Counted from the first letter of the stretch, positions 42,030 through 52,860 are shown. The stretch: 64,000 nucleotides of DNA from Theropithecus gelada (GCF_003255815.1 NC_037668.1:86659783-86723782), one strand, 5' to 3'. The notes: a model not told the origin generated them from the sequence alone. Program-made: numbers and translations.

Positions 42030-42275
42030 GATTTAAAAAGTAAGTCTCCCTCAACTCTCCAGTCTCTATTCCTCTAAGGCCCTCCTTTGTCACCTCCCCA
42101 AAGCAGTTTCTTGTGTGCCCCTAAAGCAGTCTCAGCATAAACAAGCATATGTATGTTTTAATGTTTCTGTTTTCTCTAATGAGAGCACATAATGAAAACA
42201 GGCACTCCATTTTTTGTTTTTTTCACTTAATGGTACGTTTTTGAGATGATTCCATGTAGGTCTATCCCATTTTTT
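42030..42275 (-). mobile_element. L1M-type 3' UTR, antisense
   Basis: 'taagtctccctcaactctcc', 'aaagcagtttcttgtgtgcc', 'tttttcacttaatggtacgt' and 'gagatgattccatgtaggtc' recall the antisense 3' end of older L1 elements. Confidence 0.5.
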
Positions 42276-42279
42276 TTTT

Positions 42280-42430
42280 GTTGTTATAGATTTTGTCAAG
42301 CTATTTAGCCTCTCAGTGCCTCTGTTTCTTCTTCTGTAAAATGAGACTAAGAACACTTAAATGCTATGTACGCATGTTTATGGTAACTAGCATGGACTAG
42401 CACACAGCGGTGCTCCATAACTCTTGCTCT
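42280..42430 (+). repeat. MIR SINE
   Basis: 'ttgtcaagctatttagcctc', 'tttcttcttctgtaaaatga', 'tagcacacagcggtgctcca'. Confidence 0.8.
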
Positions 42431-42614
42431 CTCGCATTTGCTTTCTGCCTCACAGCCCAGTCTATGTCAGACTCTACATACAGAGCTAGTCACTTGTCTT
42501 CAGGAAAATCACAGTAGAAGTGAGTGGATGAGTCCCCTAGGAAAATACAACACCCAACAACGTGAGTACCCCAAAGAGGTGCAAAGAACATAGGAAGTAC
42601 AAACCAAAGTCGTG

Positions 42615-42835
42615 GAACAACTTGGAGTCAGGCACACTGGTGTTTGAATCTCAACAGGTATGTAAGTGTGGACAAGTTAGCTCTCCTCTCTGAGTCTCAG
42701 TTTCCACATCTATAAAATGGGGGTAATAAATATTTATTTACCTGTAAGACTGTTGGAAATATCAACTAAAATGAAGCATATAAAGTACTGATCATAACAA
42801 TTTACACAACAGAAATTATCAATAAACGTAACTGG
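42615..42835 (+). repeat. MIR SINE, nearly full
   Basis: 'actggtgtttgaatctcaac', 'ctcagtttccacatctataa', 'aatgggggtaataaatattt' and 'atgaagcatataaagtactg'. Confidence 0.88.
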
Positions 42836-42844
42836 CAATATCCC

Positions 42845-43190
42845 AGTGTTTGGGCTGAGGAGATCTGGGAGGGCTTCATGAAAAAGGTGGTTTTTAAGCT
42901 CAGATCTGAAGAATGAATAAGACATGGGAAGGGCATTCCAGATGAAAGTGAGTTAGTATATTAGCAAGGACAAGGAGAAGGGAAAGTAAAGGGCAACTCT
43001 GTAGAATGGCAACACACAGACTGATCTAAAGTGAAGGATTCAAGGGTGTACAGAGGAAAAAAACAGGAAAAGCAGGCTGAAGCTTCAGCAAGAGGACTTG
43101 AGTGCTGAGGTGGAGGTTTAGAATTTATTTTCTAGGTACTAGGGAGCCAGTCACGAATTTCTGAACATAAGCACATGATATTCACAGTGT
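42845..43190 (-). repeat. L2 LINE, antisense internal 3' portion
   Basis: 'gggagggcttcatgaaaaag', 'ttaagctcagatctgaagaa', 'gggaagggcattccagatga', 'attagcaaggacaaggagaa' and 'ctagggagccagtcacgaat' are the complement of the L2 segment upstream of its 3' end. Confidence 0.78.
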
Positions 43191-43679
43191 GTGGTTATGG
43201 CAAATCACTTAACTTCTTTGAAAGGAAGGTTGATAGAGTGGAGGCTGGGAGTCCAGGCAGAACAAAAGATGATTGGGGTCAATGCTGAGGACATGACACT
43301 GGGGATGGAGAAGGGGTGCCTCTGAGTCAGAGCCCGCCAGTCACAGTGACGGGATAGGTGTTGCTCTTTAGACACTCTTGTGGGAGATGGGTGTGGATCT
43401 GGTATGACGTCCTTGTCCCCGCCCCATCTTCATCCCATGAAGGATTTCCCAGGTGGTGTGCTCAGCTGGACTGAGGGATCCCTAGGCACACCCACCTGGC
43501 AGGGCAGCCCTGCTCCCTCCTTAGGTCTGAAGTTCATCTCAGCCCATGACTCAGTGTGAAGGCTGATGGATGGGTTCAGTGACCCCCAGGGAAAGCTGAG
43601 TCACATCCAGAAAAGCAGTGTCACTCCACCTGAGCCAGAGTGGCCTGTGTTGTGAAATCTAGCAGAAAGGTCATCACCA
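43191..43679. other. Single-copy sequence with paired AP-1/MARE-like sites
   Basis: No repeats recognised. TGACTCA at 43547-43553 and TGAGTCA at 43597-43603 (as 'agctgagtca') are exact AP-1 motifs 50 bases apart. Confidence 0.4.
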
Positions 43680-43775
43680 CAGGTTCCAAGATGCCTGGCT
43701 CGGCCACTGATTGCCAGGCCACTCACTGAACTCTGTATTCAGTGTTCCCTCCATCTATAGGATGTTGTACCTCTC
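43680..43775 (+). repeat. MIR SINE, partial
   Basis: 'ctggctcggccactgattgc', 'cactcactgaactctgtatt'. Confidence 0.6.
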
Positions 43776-43811
43776 TGGGGTCTGGGAGGATAAAATTAGA
43801 TAATAAGTCCT

Positions 43812-43965
43812 TGTGTCTGTTTACTCAACAGATGTTGACTGGGCACCGGTTCTATGCCAGTGTGCTGGAGACAGAGGAATGAATAAGACATAGGCTTAGA
43901 AGACATCCCCTTCAAGGGGATGAAGTTCTAATGGGGAAACAGATAAGTAAATAGAAGCACTAGCA
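43812..43965 (-). repeat. L2 3' end, antisense
   Basis: 'tgtttactcaacagatgttg', 'gcaccggttctatgccagtg', 'gagacagaggaatgaataag' and 'ggatgaagttctaatgggga'. Confidence 0.85.
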
Positions 43966-43999
43966 CAGAGCTAAACTTTCCAACATGTAGTTGCACACT

Positions 44000-44095
44000 C
44001 CCTAACTCACTTAAGTCATCTCACATGGAGTAGTAACCAATTTCATTCATTTGACACACAAGGAAACTGAGGGCCAAACTGGTAAAGTGATTTGC
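44000..44095 (-). repeat. MIR SINE, antisense, partial
   Basis: 'cacacaaggaaactgagggc' and 'ctggtaaagtgatttgccct'. Confidence 0.72.
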
Positions 44096-44280
44096 CCTTC
44101 CTGGTGTTCCATAACCCTTCAGACATAGTTTCATCACAGCCCTTAGCACTCTTTCTCTGGGGTAGAGGTTCAAATGTTTATTTCCCCCATTAAAGTTTAA
44201 ATTCCCTGCAGGCAGGTCTAGCTTCTTTTAATTTTTGACCACCAGCATCTAGCCCAAGTTTGGCACACGGTTATGGAAGG
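44096..44280 (+). repeat. L2 3' end
   Basis: 'tcatcacagcccttagcact', 'gtttaaattccctgcaggca', 'gaccaccagcatctagccca'. Confidence 0.72.
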
Positions 44281-44319
44281 TGTGGTGGGGGGAATGGAGC
44301 TAGAAGCTGTGGAGCATCA

Positions 44320-44485
44320 GCCACATGCTGGGCTTGGCTGGGCACCTCAGATTTGCTGTTGGTTAATCTACTACAAAAACTTGGCTTGGTGGGTATTATT
44401 ATCACTGTTTTATAGGAAGTATGCCAGAGGCTGAGATGAGTGATGGGATTTGCCCAAGGTCACATTGAGCGTAATCTGAGAAGCT
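44320..44485 (-). repeat. MIR SINE, antisense
   Basis: 'ggtgggtattattatcactg', 'gggatttgcccaaggtcaca'. Confidence 0.75.
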
Positions 44486-44764
44486 CCAAACTCAGAAATG
44501 GCCCAGGAGCTGCTGTGTGTGCTGAGGGTGGGGGATGAAGTGGGTGGGAGCTCAGCCGTCCAAGTGCAGAGCCAGAACGAGTTCCTGTAAAGTGTTCAGC
44601 TGGTCCCCTGGAGCATCTTTACCCACAGAGCCTGATCCTGTGCTCAGGCTTTTATTAGCATCTGTGTTCTTTCCGCCGCAGCACCCAGCTGCCCCGGCAG
44701 CCTCTTGGTGAACACTTGCTGAATAAATACTTCACCAGGAGAACAAAGACGTGAAGAAATAATC

Positions 44765-44990
44765 ACAAATGCTGAGTACTTTCTATGTGCCAAGGCACGA
44801 GGCTAAGCCATTTATTTATGCTTTCTCTTTTCATTCTCTCAACAACACAATGAAGTAAGTACCATGAAGACCCCAGTTTTACAGGAAAAAAAATTGGAGG
44901 TTTAAAAATTTGGAGACTTCCTGAAGTCCCAAAGTTGGAAAGTGGCTTTGAAGCCAGGCTTATATAGCTCCAAAGCCCGAACTGCAAACC
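44765..44990 (-). repeat. MIR SINE, antisense, nearly full
   Basis: 'gctgagtactttctatgtgc', 'ttcattctctcaacaacaca', 'aagttggaaagtggctttga', 'agccaggcttatatagctcc'. Confidence 0.85.
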
Positions 44991-45895
44991 ACTACTTGAA
45001 AATGAATGCGCGTGTGGATGAATTGCAGCTCCCAAACTCTTCGGAAGCCTCAGTCAAGACCACAGTGGCATTTGCTCCCTGGGCAGGGTGTTTTCCAGGG
45101 ACTTATGGATCAGGTCTGACTCTTTCCGAAAAGCCCTCTGACTGCCAGCTCTCCCAGAGGGGTCAGAGAGCATTTCCCAGCTTCCCACTGGGTCTGCCTA
45201 TCTTTGGGAGCTTTGAAGTCCTACATTTAGAGGACATGGATCAGCCCCAAACCTGAGGGCTCCCCCAAGGTAACTGCCAAGGGAATCCCTCAGGAATCCC
45301 GCTTAATGCAACCAAGAGAGGCCTTTAGAAATCAGGCCAAGTAGAGGAAAGAACAATGGACAGGAAATTGGGACATGAGAGAGTCGTGAGTCAGCAGTGT
45401 GGTGAGAGCTGCCAAGATTGCTGATGTGAACTCTGGTTGTATCACGAGGAGCATAATGTGTTGAATAACTAAGGTGATATTGCACTTCCTGTGTGGTAGA
45501 GCTGGAGCTGGAATGTGGGGTGAAGGTCTGGTTCCACATTTTCACGTAGTCATAGTCAAACCGGAACTTATTCAATAGAGCAGAACCGGAACACTGAAAG
45601 GAATGGTACTATCGTATTTGCCAAGGCGGAAGGACTTGTATTTCTTCTCTTGAAGACGAAAAGAAGCAAAGGTGTTGGGAGGATAAGCTTTGGGTATTTC
45701 AGAGATTTCCCTATGAACAAGGCAGTAGACGTCTTCTGTCTGATCCTAAGGGGAAACCAGAACTCAAGTGAGGAAATAATAGGAAGCAAGATTCAGATGC
45801 AAACTGAATCAACAATGCCTTTGTTCTGTCAAAAAGATAGCCAAAGAAGGAAATATTTTGAAGAAAGAAGAAAAAAGCAAAACACTCAATGAACC
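44991..45895. other. Single-copy sequence
   Basis: About 900 bases without a recognised repeat. Several short frames on both strands (up to 104 codons, 44942-45256 plus) have no domain or exon structure that I can see. Confidence 0.45.
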
Positions 45896-45899
45896 TTCT

Positions 45900-46010
45900 C
45901 TCTCCCCTCTATGTGACCCTAAGCAAGTAACGTAATCTTCCTGAGGCTCAGTTCCTTATCTGAAAGTGGCAGGTGGTGTTACATGAGACTCTAACAATGT
46001 GCAGACTACG
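45900..46010 (+). repeat. MIR SINE, first of a pair
   Basis: 'gtgaccctaagcaagtaacg', 'ctgaggctcagttccttatc'. Confidence 0.72.
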
Positions 46011-46034
46011 AACGCAGTGTGGAGAGACAGCTAT

Positions 46035-46220
46035 GCACATGGCCCTGCGACTCTGGCAGCTGAGATTTAAACCCTAGCTTAGGGTGACCTTGGAAACTTA
46101 TTTTTACTTTGCAGGGCCTCAGCTTCTTCATCTGTAAAATGGGGATAATATATGTAAAGCATTCAAAAGGGTACCTGTCACACAGTGGGCACTCAACTTT
46201 CTTGTTAGCCAGCATCATCA
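46035..46220 (+). repeat. MIR SINE, second of a pair
   Basis: 'gcagctgagatttaaaccct', 'cttcttcatctgtaaaatgg', 'ggataatatatgtaaagcat', 'cacacagtgggcactcaact'. Very well preserved core. Confidence 0.88.
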
Positions 46221-46554
46221 TCATTGCCACTCTTTATATATGGAAGGGACTGTCACAGTATCTAGAGTATAATAGGTGTTCAGAGAATGTTTTCCTTTTC
46301 CCGTTCTCTTTCAGGGGACTCTTCCAGTGTGTCTCTGGGATACCAGCTTCTTCTCATCTCCAGATGTCTGGAAAATGTTTCTAAATATAACATCTTGTTG
46401 CATATATTCTAAGGCAGCTATCTGCCTCTATCTAAATACTCTTTTAGTGAAGAAAGGGGCAGAGCAAGGAGAGTCAATTTCCTACTTGTAGAAGTTTCTC
46501 GTTCTGAACAGTGTACTTTACAGATTCCAATGTGTTTCTCCCTCCATTGCCTCT
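46221..46554. other. Unrecognised sequence
   Basis: No repeat or gene recognised. Confidence 0.4.
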
Positions 46555-46695
46555 TTACCCCTTACCAGAGCAGGCACAGATATGAGAACTGAGGCTCCGA
46601 GAGGTTCAGTGACTTACCTGGAACCATTAACACCCGAATGAGTGAGTCAGGAATTGAACCCAAGGCTTTTGGACTCTGGAAACCTACCTTTACAG
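46555..46695 (-). repeat. MIR SINE, antisense
   Basis: 'gagaactgaggctccgagag', 'gttcagtgacttacctggaa', 'gtcaggaattgaacccaagg'. Confidence 0.85.
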
Positions 46696-46699
46696 GAGG

Positions 46700-47010
46700 C
46701 ACTGACCAGACTCTTCCCCTCACCCACACATCCTCTCATCCTGGGGTTCTGCTTAGGGAAGCATAAGAAAGGCAGTCAGCCAGGCTCCAACCTTGAAGCC
46801 AAATCTTTGCAGTAATAGAGAGGACTAAGGGCTAGAGAGAGGAGCCAGGAACCGTGGATCTCTGCCATGAATCTGAGCCCTTAGAGCTGGAGACCTCACC
46901 TGGACCAGTCTTCTGTTTTCAGTAGCTACAGTAGGTGAGGTCCAGAACTAATGTCAAGAGCCCAGAGTCCCTACCAGCATTGCATGATAGGATTTTCTGT
47001 GATAATGTTG
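46700..47010. other. Unrecognised sequence
   Basis: No repeat or gene recognised. Confidence 0.4.
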
Positions 47011-47014
47011 TATC

Positions 47015-47085
47015 TGTGCTATATAATACAGTAGCCACTAGCCACATGTGGCTATTGAGCACCTGAAATATGCTCAGGCATGGGA
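47015..47085 (-). mobile_element. MER58-type terminal fragment
   Basis: 'tacagtagccactagccaca' with 'gtggctattgagcacctgaa' is the end of a MER58-type hAT element. 'agccactagccacatgtggc' includes a short palindrome typical of its termini. Confidence 0.75.
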
Positions 47086-47089
47086 CTGA

Positions 47090-47215
47090 GCCATCAGCCT
47101 CCCTGTTTAATAGCTGAGGAAATTGACGCTTGGTCAGGCAGCTTGTTGAGGTTGCAGTTAGCCAGCCATGTCACTGAGACGTGAAGCCATCCTGTCTGGC
47201 CCCCAGGCCATGCCC
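47090..47215 (-). repeat. MIR SINE, antisense
   Basis: 'gtttaatagctgaggaaatt', 'gacgcttggtcaggcagctt', 'gagacgtgaagccatcctgt'. Confidence 0.6.
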
Positions 47216-47520
47216 TTCACCACCACAGAAGCCTCTTGTTCCACTCCCCAAGGAGGGTCTTTGCACCCTTCTGAACCAGACAGGTGATTGGGTCATGTCT
47301 GCCTGTGCGAAAGGGTCTCCCTTCCTGCTTGGCTCCACCTGGCTCCAACTCTAGAAGGCACCTGTGTTGTTTTACTGATAACAGTGTTTGCCCTTCCAAA
47401 GCCAGAGCCATAAAAGGCAGCTTTCAAAGTCACTGCCGCAGAAATGTCAACATGAGGGGGAGGCCAGCCATGGTTTCTGAGGTCCAATGTCACCTCCAGG
47501 CTGCCACAAAGGCTGCAGCA
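47216..47520. other. Unrecognised sequence
   Basis: Single-copy look. Frames on both strands (47217-47673) have no domain. Confidence 0.4.
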
Positions 47521-47524
47521 AAGA

Positions 47525-47690
47525 CCTTCGGGTCCTGGAATCTGGACTTGCTTCTACTACAGACTTGCTGTGTTTCCTTGGACATATTTCTTACTTCCTC
47601 TGGGCCTTGTTTTTATCATTGGTGTAAGGAGAGGGTTGGGTTTAAAGATGCTAAAGGGCTCTTCTATCTCTAAAATGTTTAGCCTCCTCT
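47525..47690 (+). repeat. MIR SINE
   Basis: 'ggaatctggacttgcttcta', 'ctgtgtttccttggacatat', 'tgggccttgtttttatcatt'. Confidence 0.7.
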
Positions 47691-48375
47691 GCATGGGATC
47701 CTGGGGGCAACATCCAAATTTCCTGTTTAATGACTGTGAAAAACCTTATGTAGCAGCCTTCAAAACAAAATCACCCCCAAACCTTCACCTGGATTTTTTT
47801 CAAAACCGCCCACAATGTCACCATTGAAGCAGTAAAGGTATTCATTAATATCTTGTAAAAAGTGATTTTGTGATTTTCTTAATGTATGAAAAAATGTCCC
47901 GCACCCTTGACACTGGGCCCAGAGCCCCAGAGTATAAAACCGCAGTCAGACCACTAGGATTCTACAGAGCTCAGGCGTTTGGACAAATTGCCTGCACTTG
48001 AGAACACAGGGCAATTTTCTCAACTTTTAAAATGTTTTCTCCCTTCCCCCCACTTTTCTGGGGTTTTCACCCCTGCTTGTAACTCAAACCACAAATAAAG
48101 CTCTAAGCCTCTGGCTGTGAGGAACAGCACAGTGGCTGCCAAGAACAGCATGGTTCACGTGGCCCCTTTTTCTGCCGCTCTGGAGACCGGCTCTCCACAG
48201 GACAGCACAACATGCGTTTTTTTTCTTTCTTTACTAATCACAAAAATATTGCCTTTCAGATGGGCTGGGGAAGGGGCAGATTGGTGATGATTGGTGGTGG
48301 ACAGGGGGAGATTGGCAGCCTTAGGTGCAGCAGAAGCCAGGTATGGCAGTCACAAAGATTCATGTATCCCTCCCA
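47691..48375. other. Unrecognised sequence with a lone TATA-like string
   Basis: 'agtataaaac' at 47931-47940 looks like a TATA box, but no CpG-rich context or downstream exon supports a promoter. The rest is unrecognised. Confidence 0.35.
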
Positions 48376-48379
48376 GATG

Positions 48380-48475
48380 ATGGCTCTGATCCTCCCATTT
48401 GAGGCTTTTACCCTGTAACATGGCATATATTGGTGTTCAATACCTGTTTGTGGTTGAATGAATACACTTTTACAA
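48380..48475 (+). repeat. L2 3' tail
   Basis: 'ctgtaacatggcatatattg' then 'gtgttcaatacctgtttgtg' and 'gttgaatgaatac'. Confidence 0.65.
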
Positions 48476-48499
48476 ACATTCTTTCTTAATATGAGAATA

Positions 48500-48640
48500 A
48501 GCATTCCTGTTTTTCTTCTGAGACTGAGGAAACTGAGGCTCTGAGAGATTAGCCAACTCAGTCAGAGTCATACACACGGTTACCTGGTAGGGGTGTCGTG
48601 TGACCCCAGGCTGGCCCCAGATTGGGCTCTTCCAACTCAC
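48500..48640 (-). repeat. MIR SINE, antisense
   Basis: 'gactgaggaaactgaggctc', 'gagagattagccaactcagt', 'catacacacggttacctggt'. Confidence 0.78.
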
Positions 48641-48879
48641 ACTCTTTCTGCATCTGCCTCTCAGCCATACAAGCCAAAGAAACACCATGTTCCCAGCCCA
48701 CGAATGAAGCTGAGGCATGATGGACAAGGCTTGTGGAACTAGACTTTTCTTCTCCAAGTGCTCTCTCCCACAACTTCCAAAATTATCCCCATGGGGATGA
48801 TGCTTACAACAGAAATGCCAGCTCCACCCTCTTTCCAGCTGCCTGCTGGACATCACTGCCTGGATTTATGCTCAGTTCT

Positions 48880-49060
48880 AGATACAATGCTTGGCCTAGA
48901 GTGGGTGCTTACTGTTGAATAAATAGCCAGCGATGTCCTACAGATACTATCTGAATCTAAGTTCACCGTATCCACTGCTGAGCCCCGAGTGCCTAGACAA
49001 GGCTTGGGGAACAATTGTTCAATGAATAAACGGAAGAGTGCATTTTCCCTCCCTCCACCC
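48880..49060 (+). repeat. Two L2/MIR 3' tails in a row
   Basis: 'tgcttggcctagagtgggtg' to 'ctgttgaataaatag', then 'agtgcctagacaaggcttgg' to 'ttgttcaatgaataaacg'. Confidence 0.6.
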
Positions 49061-49254
49061 TGGCATAGTTTACTTTTTGGATTGCCTACTTCTGCTGAGA
49101 TCCTCATCTCTCTATAGTCTCTCAAGCCAAAAGCCCAGTACTTCCCCAGGACACCCCTTCTCTCCTGTGACTCTCATCAAACTGGTCATCACGTCCTTTC
49201 AATTCACCCTGTGACCTGTCTCCAAATCTGAACACATGAACTTGTTTACTTTAT

Positions 49255-49640
49255 TGTGCAAGATTGTATTGGTTACAAGGAGCAAAAACCCAACTTGAAC
49301 TTGCGTAAGCCAAAAAGGAGATTTTAAATCAGAAGAATATAGGAACAATCAAAGAACTGATGGAGAAACCAAACTACCAAGCCCCAGGAAAGGCAGAGTT
49401 GCCTGGAACGGGGTGCTCTGATTCTGACAGCTCTCTTTCTCTTACACCTCCCTTTACTGACTTCATTGATGTACTGGCCTCATTCTGTCTCAGCAGTTTC
49501 CTCAATATCACAGAGATGTGGATGCCACACACTCCCATCTATACAGTTTTAGGGTCAGAGTAGAAAAAACCTCTTTCCCATGTGCTCCAATGTCATAATT
49601 CCTAGGGGAGCCCAATTTACCTAGTGTGGCATGTGGGCCT
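49255..49640. repeat. Probable dispersed repeat, family not named
   Basis: 'ttacaaggagcaaaaaccca', 'cttgcgtaagccaaaaagga' and 'tttcccatgtgctccaatgt' recall a mid-repetitive element common in mammals. I cannot assign it to a family from memory. Confidence 0.35.
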
Positions 49641-50058
49641 GCCCCTGGACTAGCCACTGGGGCTGGCAGCAAAGAGCACCTCTGTGGGAGTTAGAAGAGG
49701 GCACTATCTTCTGAGTGTCTGCAACTCCACAGGTACAAGCTTGCGCTGCAGAGCACAGGCTGGATTCCAGTCCCCACTTATTACCCCTGCCAGGCAAGCT
49801 TGTACTGGGTATAACCTGCACAACTGTACATGGCGGACTTGGCTGGCAGTGGATGTGGGGCTGGGCACTCCCAATTCAAATCAGATGTCTACACCTGGCC
49901 AATTACTACTGTTAGGAAGGCAGGGTCATGCAAGTCATCTCACTTTCCATGTGGACACATGGTCAGAGTGGAGAGAGGTTTGGAAAAAGAACATTTCTCT
50001 AAGAAAGGAAGGTAGCACATTCATGGACCTCAGCAGAATCACATAAGCTGGAACGTGC
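49641..50058. other. Unrecognised sequence
   Basis: Overlapping frames on both strands (up to 120 codons, 49684-50046 plus) have no domain. It could be part of the same unnamed repeat as 49255-49640 or single-copy DNA. Confidence 0.35.
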
Positions 50059-50059
50059 T

Positions 50060-50296
50060 TACAACTGCTAAACCTGCTTCTCCTTTTGGTTCCCTTCATT
50101 GATATGAGGAACCATCTGCCTAGTTACTCTCTCCAAAAACCCAGGAGGTATCCTGAATTCTTTCCTCTCGCTCATAATCATCTCCTGAATATGTCTCAGA
50201 TATATTCTAATCATCTCTCTGTTTCTTCTGCCATCTCCTAGGTTAAGCAACTATTAATTCTTGCTTGGCCCATTACAGAAATGGCCTCCTAACAAA
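50060..50296 (+). repeat. L2 LINE, part 1
   Basis: 'ccaaaaacccaggaggtatc', 'ctgaattctttcctctcgct' and 'acagaaatggcctcctaac' are the sense upstream L2 segment. It is cut where the MaLR LTR begins and resumes at 50711. Confidence 0.68.
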
Positions 50297-50710
50297 AATG
50301 ACCCCAAATTTATCCCATCCCTATGCACACCCCTTTGCTATATGACTTTGCTGTTCTTGCCATCAAGAAATGCTGTCTATTGCACCACCCTTTGAATCTG
50401 TGCTTGGCCAATGAGACACTAAGAAAGACGACATAAGCCAAGGCTTGAAAAGAGCTTGTGTGCATCAGGGCTTGCTCTTTCTTGCTTTTCTTGGTAACCT
50501 GGCAACCATCTACCATGAGAAGAAGCCCAAGGTAGTAAGAGATACATGCCCCAGTCATCTCCATTGCCCCATCCAGCACCCACCAAACACGTGAGCAGGT
50601 AGCTGACTTAGAACTGCCCACTGACTCCCAGACTTGTGAACAATAATAAGATAGTGGTTATTTTAGGCCTCTAGGTTATGGGGTGGCTGATTTTGCAGAA
50701 AGAGCTAAAT
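50297..50710 (+). mobile_element. MLT1-like (ERVL-MaLR) solo LTR inside L2
   Basis: 'atgactttgctgttcttgcc', 'gtaacctggcaaccatctac', 'gttattttaggcctctaggt' and 'tgggg...tttgcagaaagagcta' follow the order of an old MaLR LTR. The flanking L2 continues in register on both sides, which fixes it as an insertion. Subfamily not determined. Confidence 0.6.
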
Positions 50711-51245
50711 GACTCGCCAGTCTTCCTTTCTTCAGCCTTTTCCTTCTCCAGTGCTTCCCAGATACCACATGATCTTCCTAAACTGCAGGTCAGGTTATAT
50801 TACTTTCTTTTTTCCCCACCTCTGATAGGTCAGCATTGACTAAACAGTGAGCAAATTCTGTATTTACTGTATTAATTCAAACTCTCCAGGATCTGGGGCC
50901 CAATTCTCCTTTGACTTGCCCCTGTCTTCACCCTATACCCTCTGTTCCCCAGACACACAAATTATTTGGTGTTTCCCTAACCTGGAGTCTATTGCCATGC
51001 CTGGATTAGGCAGTATATGCTGCAACCTCTTCCTAGAGCACCATTCTCTGTTTAATTTACAAGGCCCAGCTCAAATGTCCTATCCCCGGTGTACTTACAT
51101 TGTACCTTTCATTTTAGTTTCATTGATTTCTTATGTCTTCTTTTCTGAGTCAGCAACTTCTTGAAGGCTGGAAGTTTAGAAAGTTATTCTTTGTAGCTTT
51201 TCCTCAGAGTACGCAGTGTCATGTCTAAAACATGAAGACTGCTTA
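50711..51245 (+). repeat. L2 LINE, part 2
   Basis: 'gataccacatgatcttccta', 'caaactctccaggatctggg', 'aaggcccagctcaaatgtcc' and 'gagtcagcaacttcttgaag', ending in a decayed L2 3' end. Confidence 0.72.
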
Positions 51246-51314
51246 ACTGGGAAGTTTCTAGCAGCCTCCCAGAGTTGGACAAGGTAGGCATGTTCTATTG
51301 AGGCAGGAGACAAA

Positions 51315-51505
51315 ATGGTTAAAAGTGTAGCCTCTGAGATCAACTGTGTGGGTTTGAACCCCAGACATTTTCCTTACCACCAGTGTGATCTAAGAAATTT
51401 ACCTAATAGTACCCCAGTTTGCTCATTTGTAAATTGGGAATGATAATTGAACCTCCAGTACCAGGTGATTATGAAGAATGAGTGAACTTGTGTAGAGTTT
51501 CTGGG
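51315..51505 (+). repeat. MIR SINE, nearly full
   Basis: 'aaatggttaaaagtgtagcc' (the very 5' end of MIR), 'gtgggtttgaaccccagaca', 'tttgctcatttgtaaattgg'. Confidence 0.88.
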
Positions 51506-51689
51506 AAAGTGCATTCCTTTAGCTGCTAATGTTGGAGATGATGATCTGTCTCTGGACCCAGCCCCCTCCATTCCGTGGGAATGGTCTCTCACCTCCTCGG
51601 AAGCTGCATGGACAGCAAGTCAGCCTTTGCCACAAGGAGTCCTTGTTATATGTTGGCAGGAGGCGGAACAGTGTGGAGAAGGCATAGAC

Positions 51690-51850
51690 TTTCGGTGGGA
51701 GATGTGGGCCCTGTTCTGTCAGCTGAGTGGCCTTTACCAAGCTTCTTCCTGTCTCTGAGATTTGTTTCTTCATTCATAAAATGGGTGTGACCTCACTGAG
51801 TTTTGAAGAAGTCATTAAATGGGGAATGCTGAAGGATGTGAGTATTGGAA
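51690..51850 (+). repeat. MIR SINE
   Basis: 'ctgagtggcctttaccaagc', 'tgtttcttcattcataaaat', 'gggtgtgacctcactgagtt'. Confidence 0.72.
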
Positions 51851-52004
51851 CGCCGTGTTCCTGGCCAAGGCCTCTTCTTGCTGGAAGTTTTCTGTGGCTC
51901 CCATCCCTGGACTGAGCTAGGCTCCCACAACTCTCTGTGCTTCCTCAGGCCATGCACGTATTCACAGATACTTATCAAACCTACACAAGTGCCCCACTGA
52001 GACT

Positions 52005-52125
52005 TCCTAAGTGAGCATCTACTATGTGCTAGGAGGAGAGCAGTGAACAAGACAAAGCTTTTCTCGTTGCTAATATTCTTATGGGAAGACGGAGTACAAG
52101 TAATTAAATAATAATGTAACTTAGG
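52005..52125 (-). repeat. L2 3' end, antisense
   Basis: 'gtgagcatctactatgtgct', 'gagcagtgaacaagacaaag' and 'acaagtaattaaataataat'. Confidence 0.75.
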
Positions 52126-52224
52126 TTGCTAAGTACCAGAGGACTGGGTGGGGGGCGGGTTTCCTAAGTGTGGTCCCTCAATCCTTGGCACATTGTGTTA
52201 TTACACATTTGTGTGTTGAGCTCA

Positions 52225-52330
52225 TCCTCTGCCACAAGCTACTGGAGATGAGGGGCCCCATTTGATTCAGCTCTGTGGCTCAGGTAGCCAGCACAGTACC
52301 TGGTTACAGTAGGAGCTCAAAGTTCATTAC
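52225..52330 (+). repeat. L2 3' tail
   Basis: 'gtagccagcacagtacctgg' then 'ttacagtaggagctcaaagt'. Confidence 0.6.
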
Positions 52331-52378
52331 TCTCCCCATGATTCAAACGAATGATCACTATCACATCTGTGATTTTCT

Positions 52379-52693
52379 GTTCTTTTTTCTTTTCTTTTTT
52401 TTTTTTTTTTTTGAGATGGAGCCTCACTCTGTTGTCCAGACTGGAGTGCAGTGGCGCAATCTCAGCTCACTGCAAGCTCCGCCTCCCGGGTTCACGCCAT
52501 TCTCCTGCCTCAGCCTCCCAACTAGCTGGGACTACAGGCACCTGCCACCACGCCTGGCTAATTTTTTGTATTTTTAGTAGAGACGGGGTTTCACTGTATT
52601 AGCCAGGATAGTCTCGATCTCCTGACCTCGTGATCTGCCCACCTTGGCCTCCCAAAGTGCTGGGATTACAGGCATGAGCCACCGTGCCTGGCT
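52379..52693 (-). mobile_element. Alu (Y-like), antisense, full length
   Basis: Poly-T, both arms, ending 'gagccaccgtgcctggct'. 'aagctccgcctcccgggttc' and 'acgccattctcctgcctcag' are AluY-type. Target duplication 'acatctgtgattttct' (52363-52378) and 'acatctgtggttttct' (52694-52709) differs at one base. Confidence 0.96.
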
Positions 52694-52734
52694 ACATCTG
52701 TGGTTTTCTAATCACAATTTTCCCATCAATAAAT

Positions 52735-52860
52735 GGTCTCTGAAAACGTACTATGTGTCAAGCCTGGCCTTGTACTACCAACGAGTGAAGACTGTGAGGT
52801 AGTGCTGTCATCAGAGAGCTCGCTGCCTGGTGGAAGAAGGAACACCACCACCTCACTGAG
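52735..52860 (-). repeat. L2 3' end, antisense, decayed
   Basis: 'gtactatgtgtcaagcctgg', 'gagagctcgctgcctggtgg'. Confidence 0.5.

Noticed and set aside
47925..47960. TATA-like 'agtataaaac' as a promoter
   Set aside because: No CpG-rich context, initiator, downstream exon or conserved surroundings visible; TATA strings occur by chance at this frequency.
51315..51505. tRNA-like head in this and other MIRs
   Set aside because: It derives from the tRNA-related 5' part of the SINE. No cloverleaf with intact anticodon arm can be drawn.
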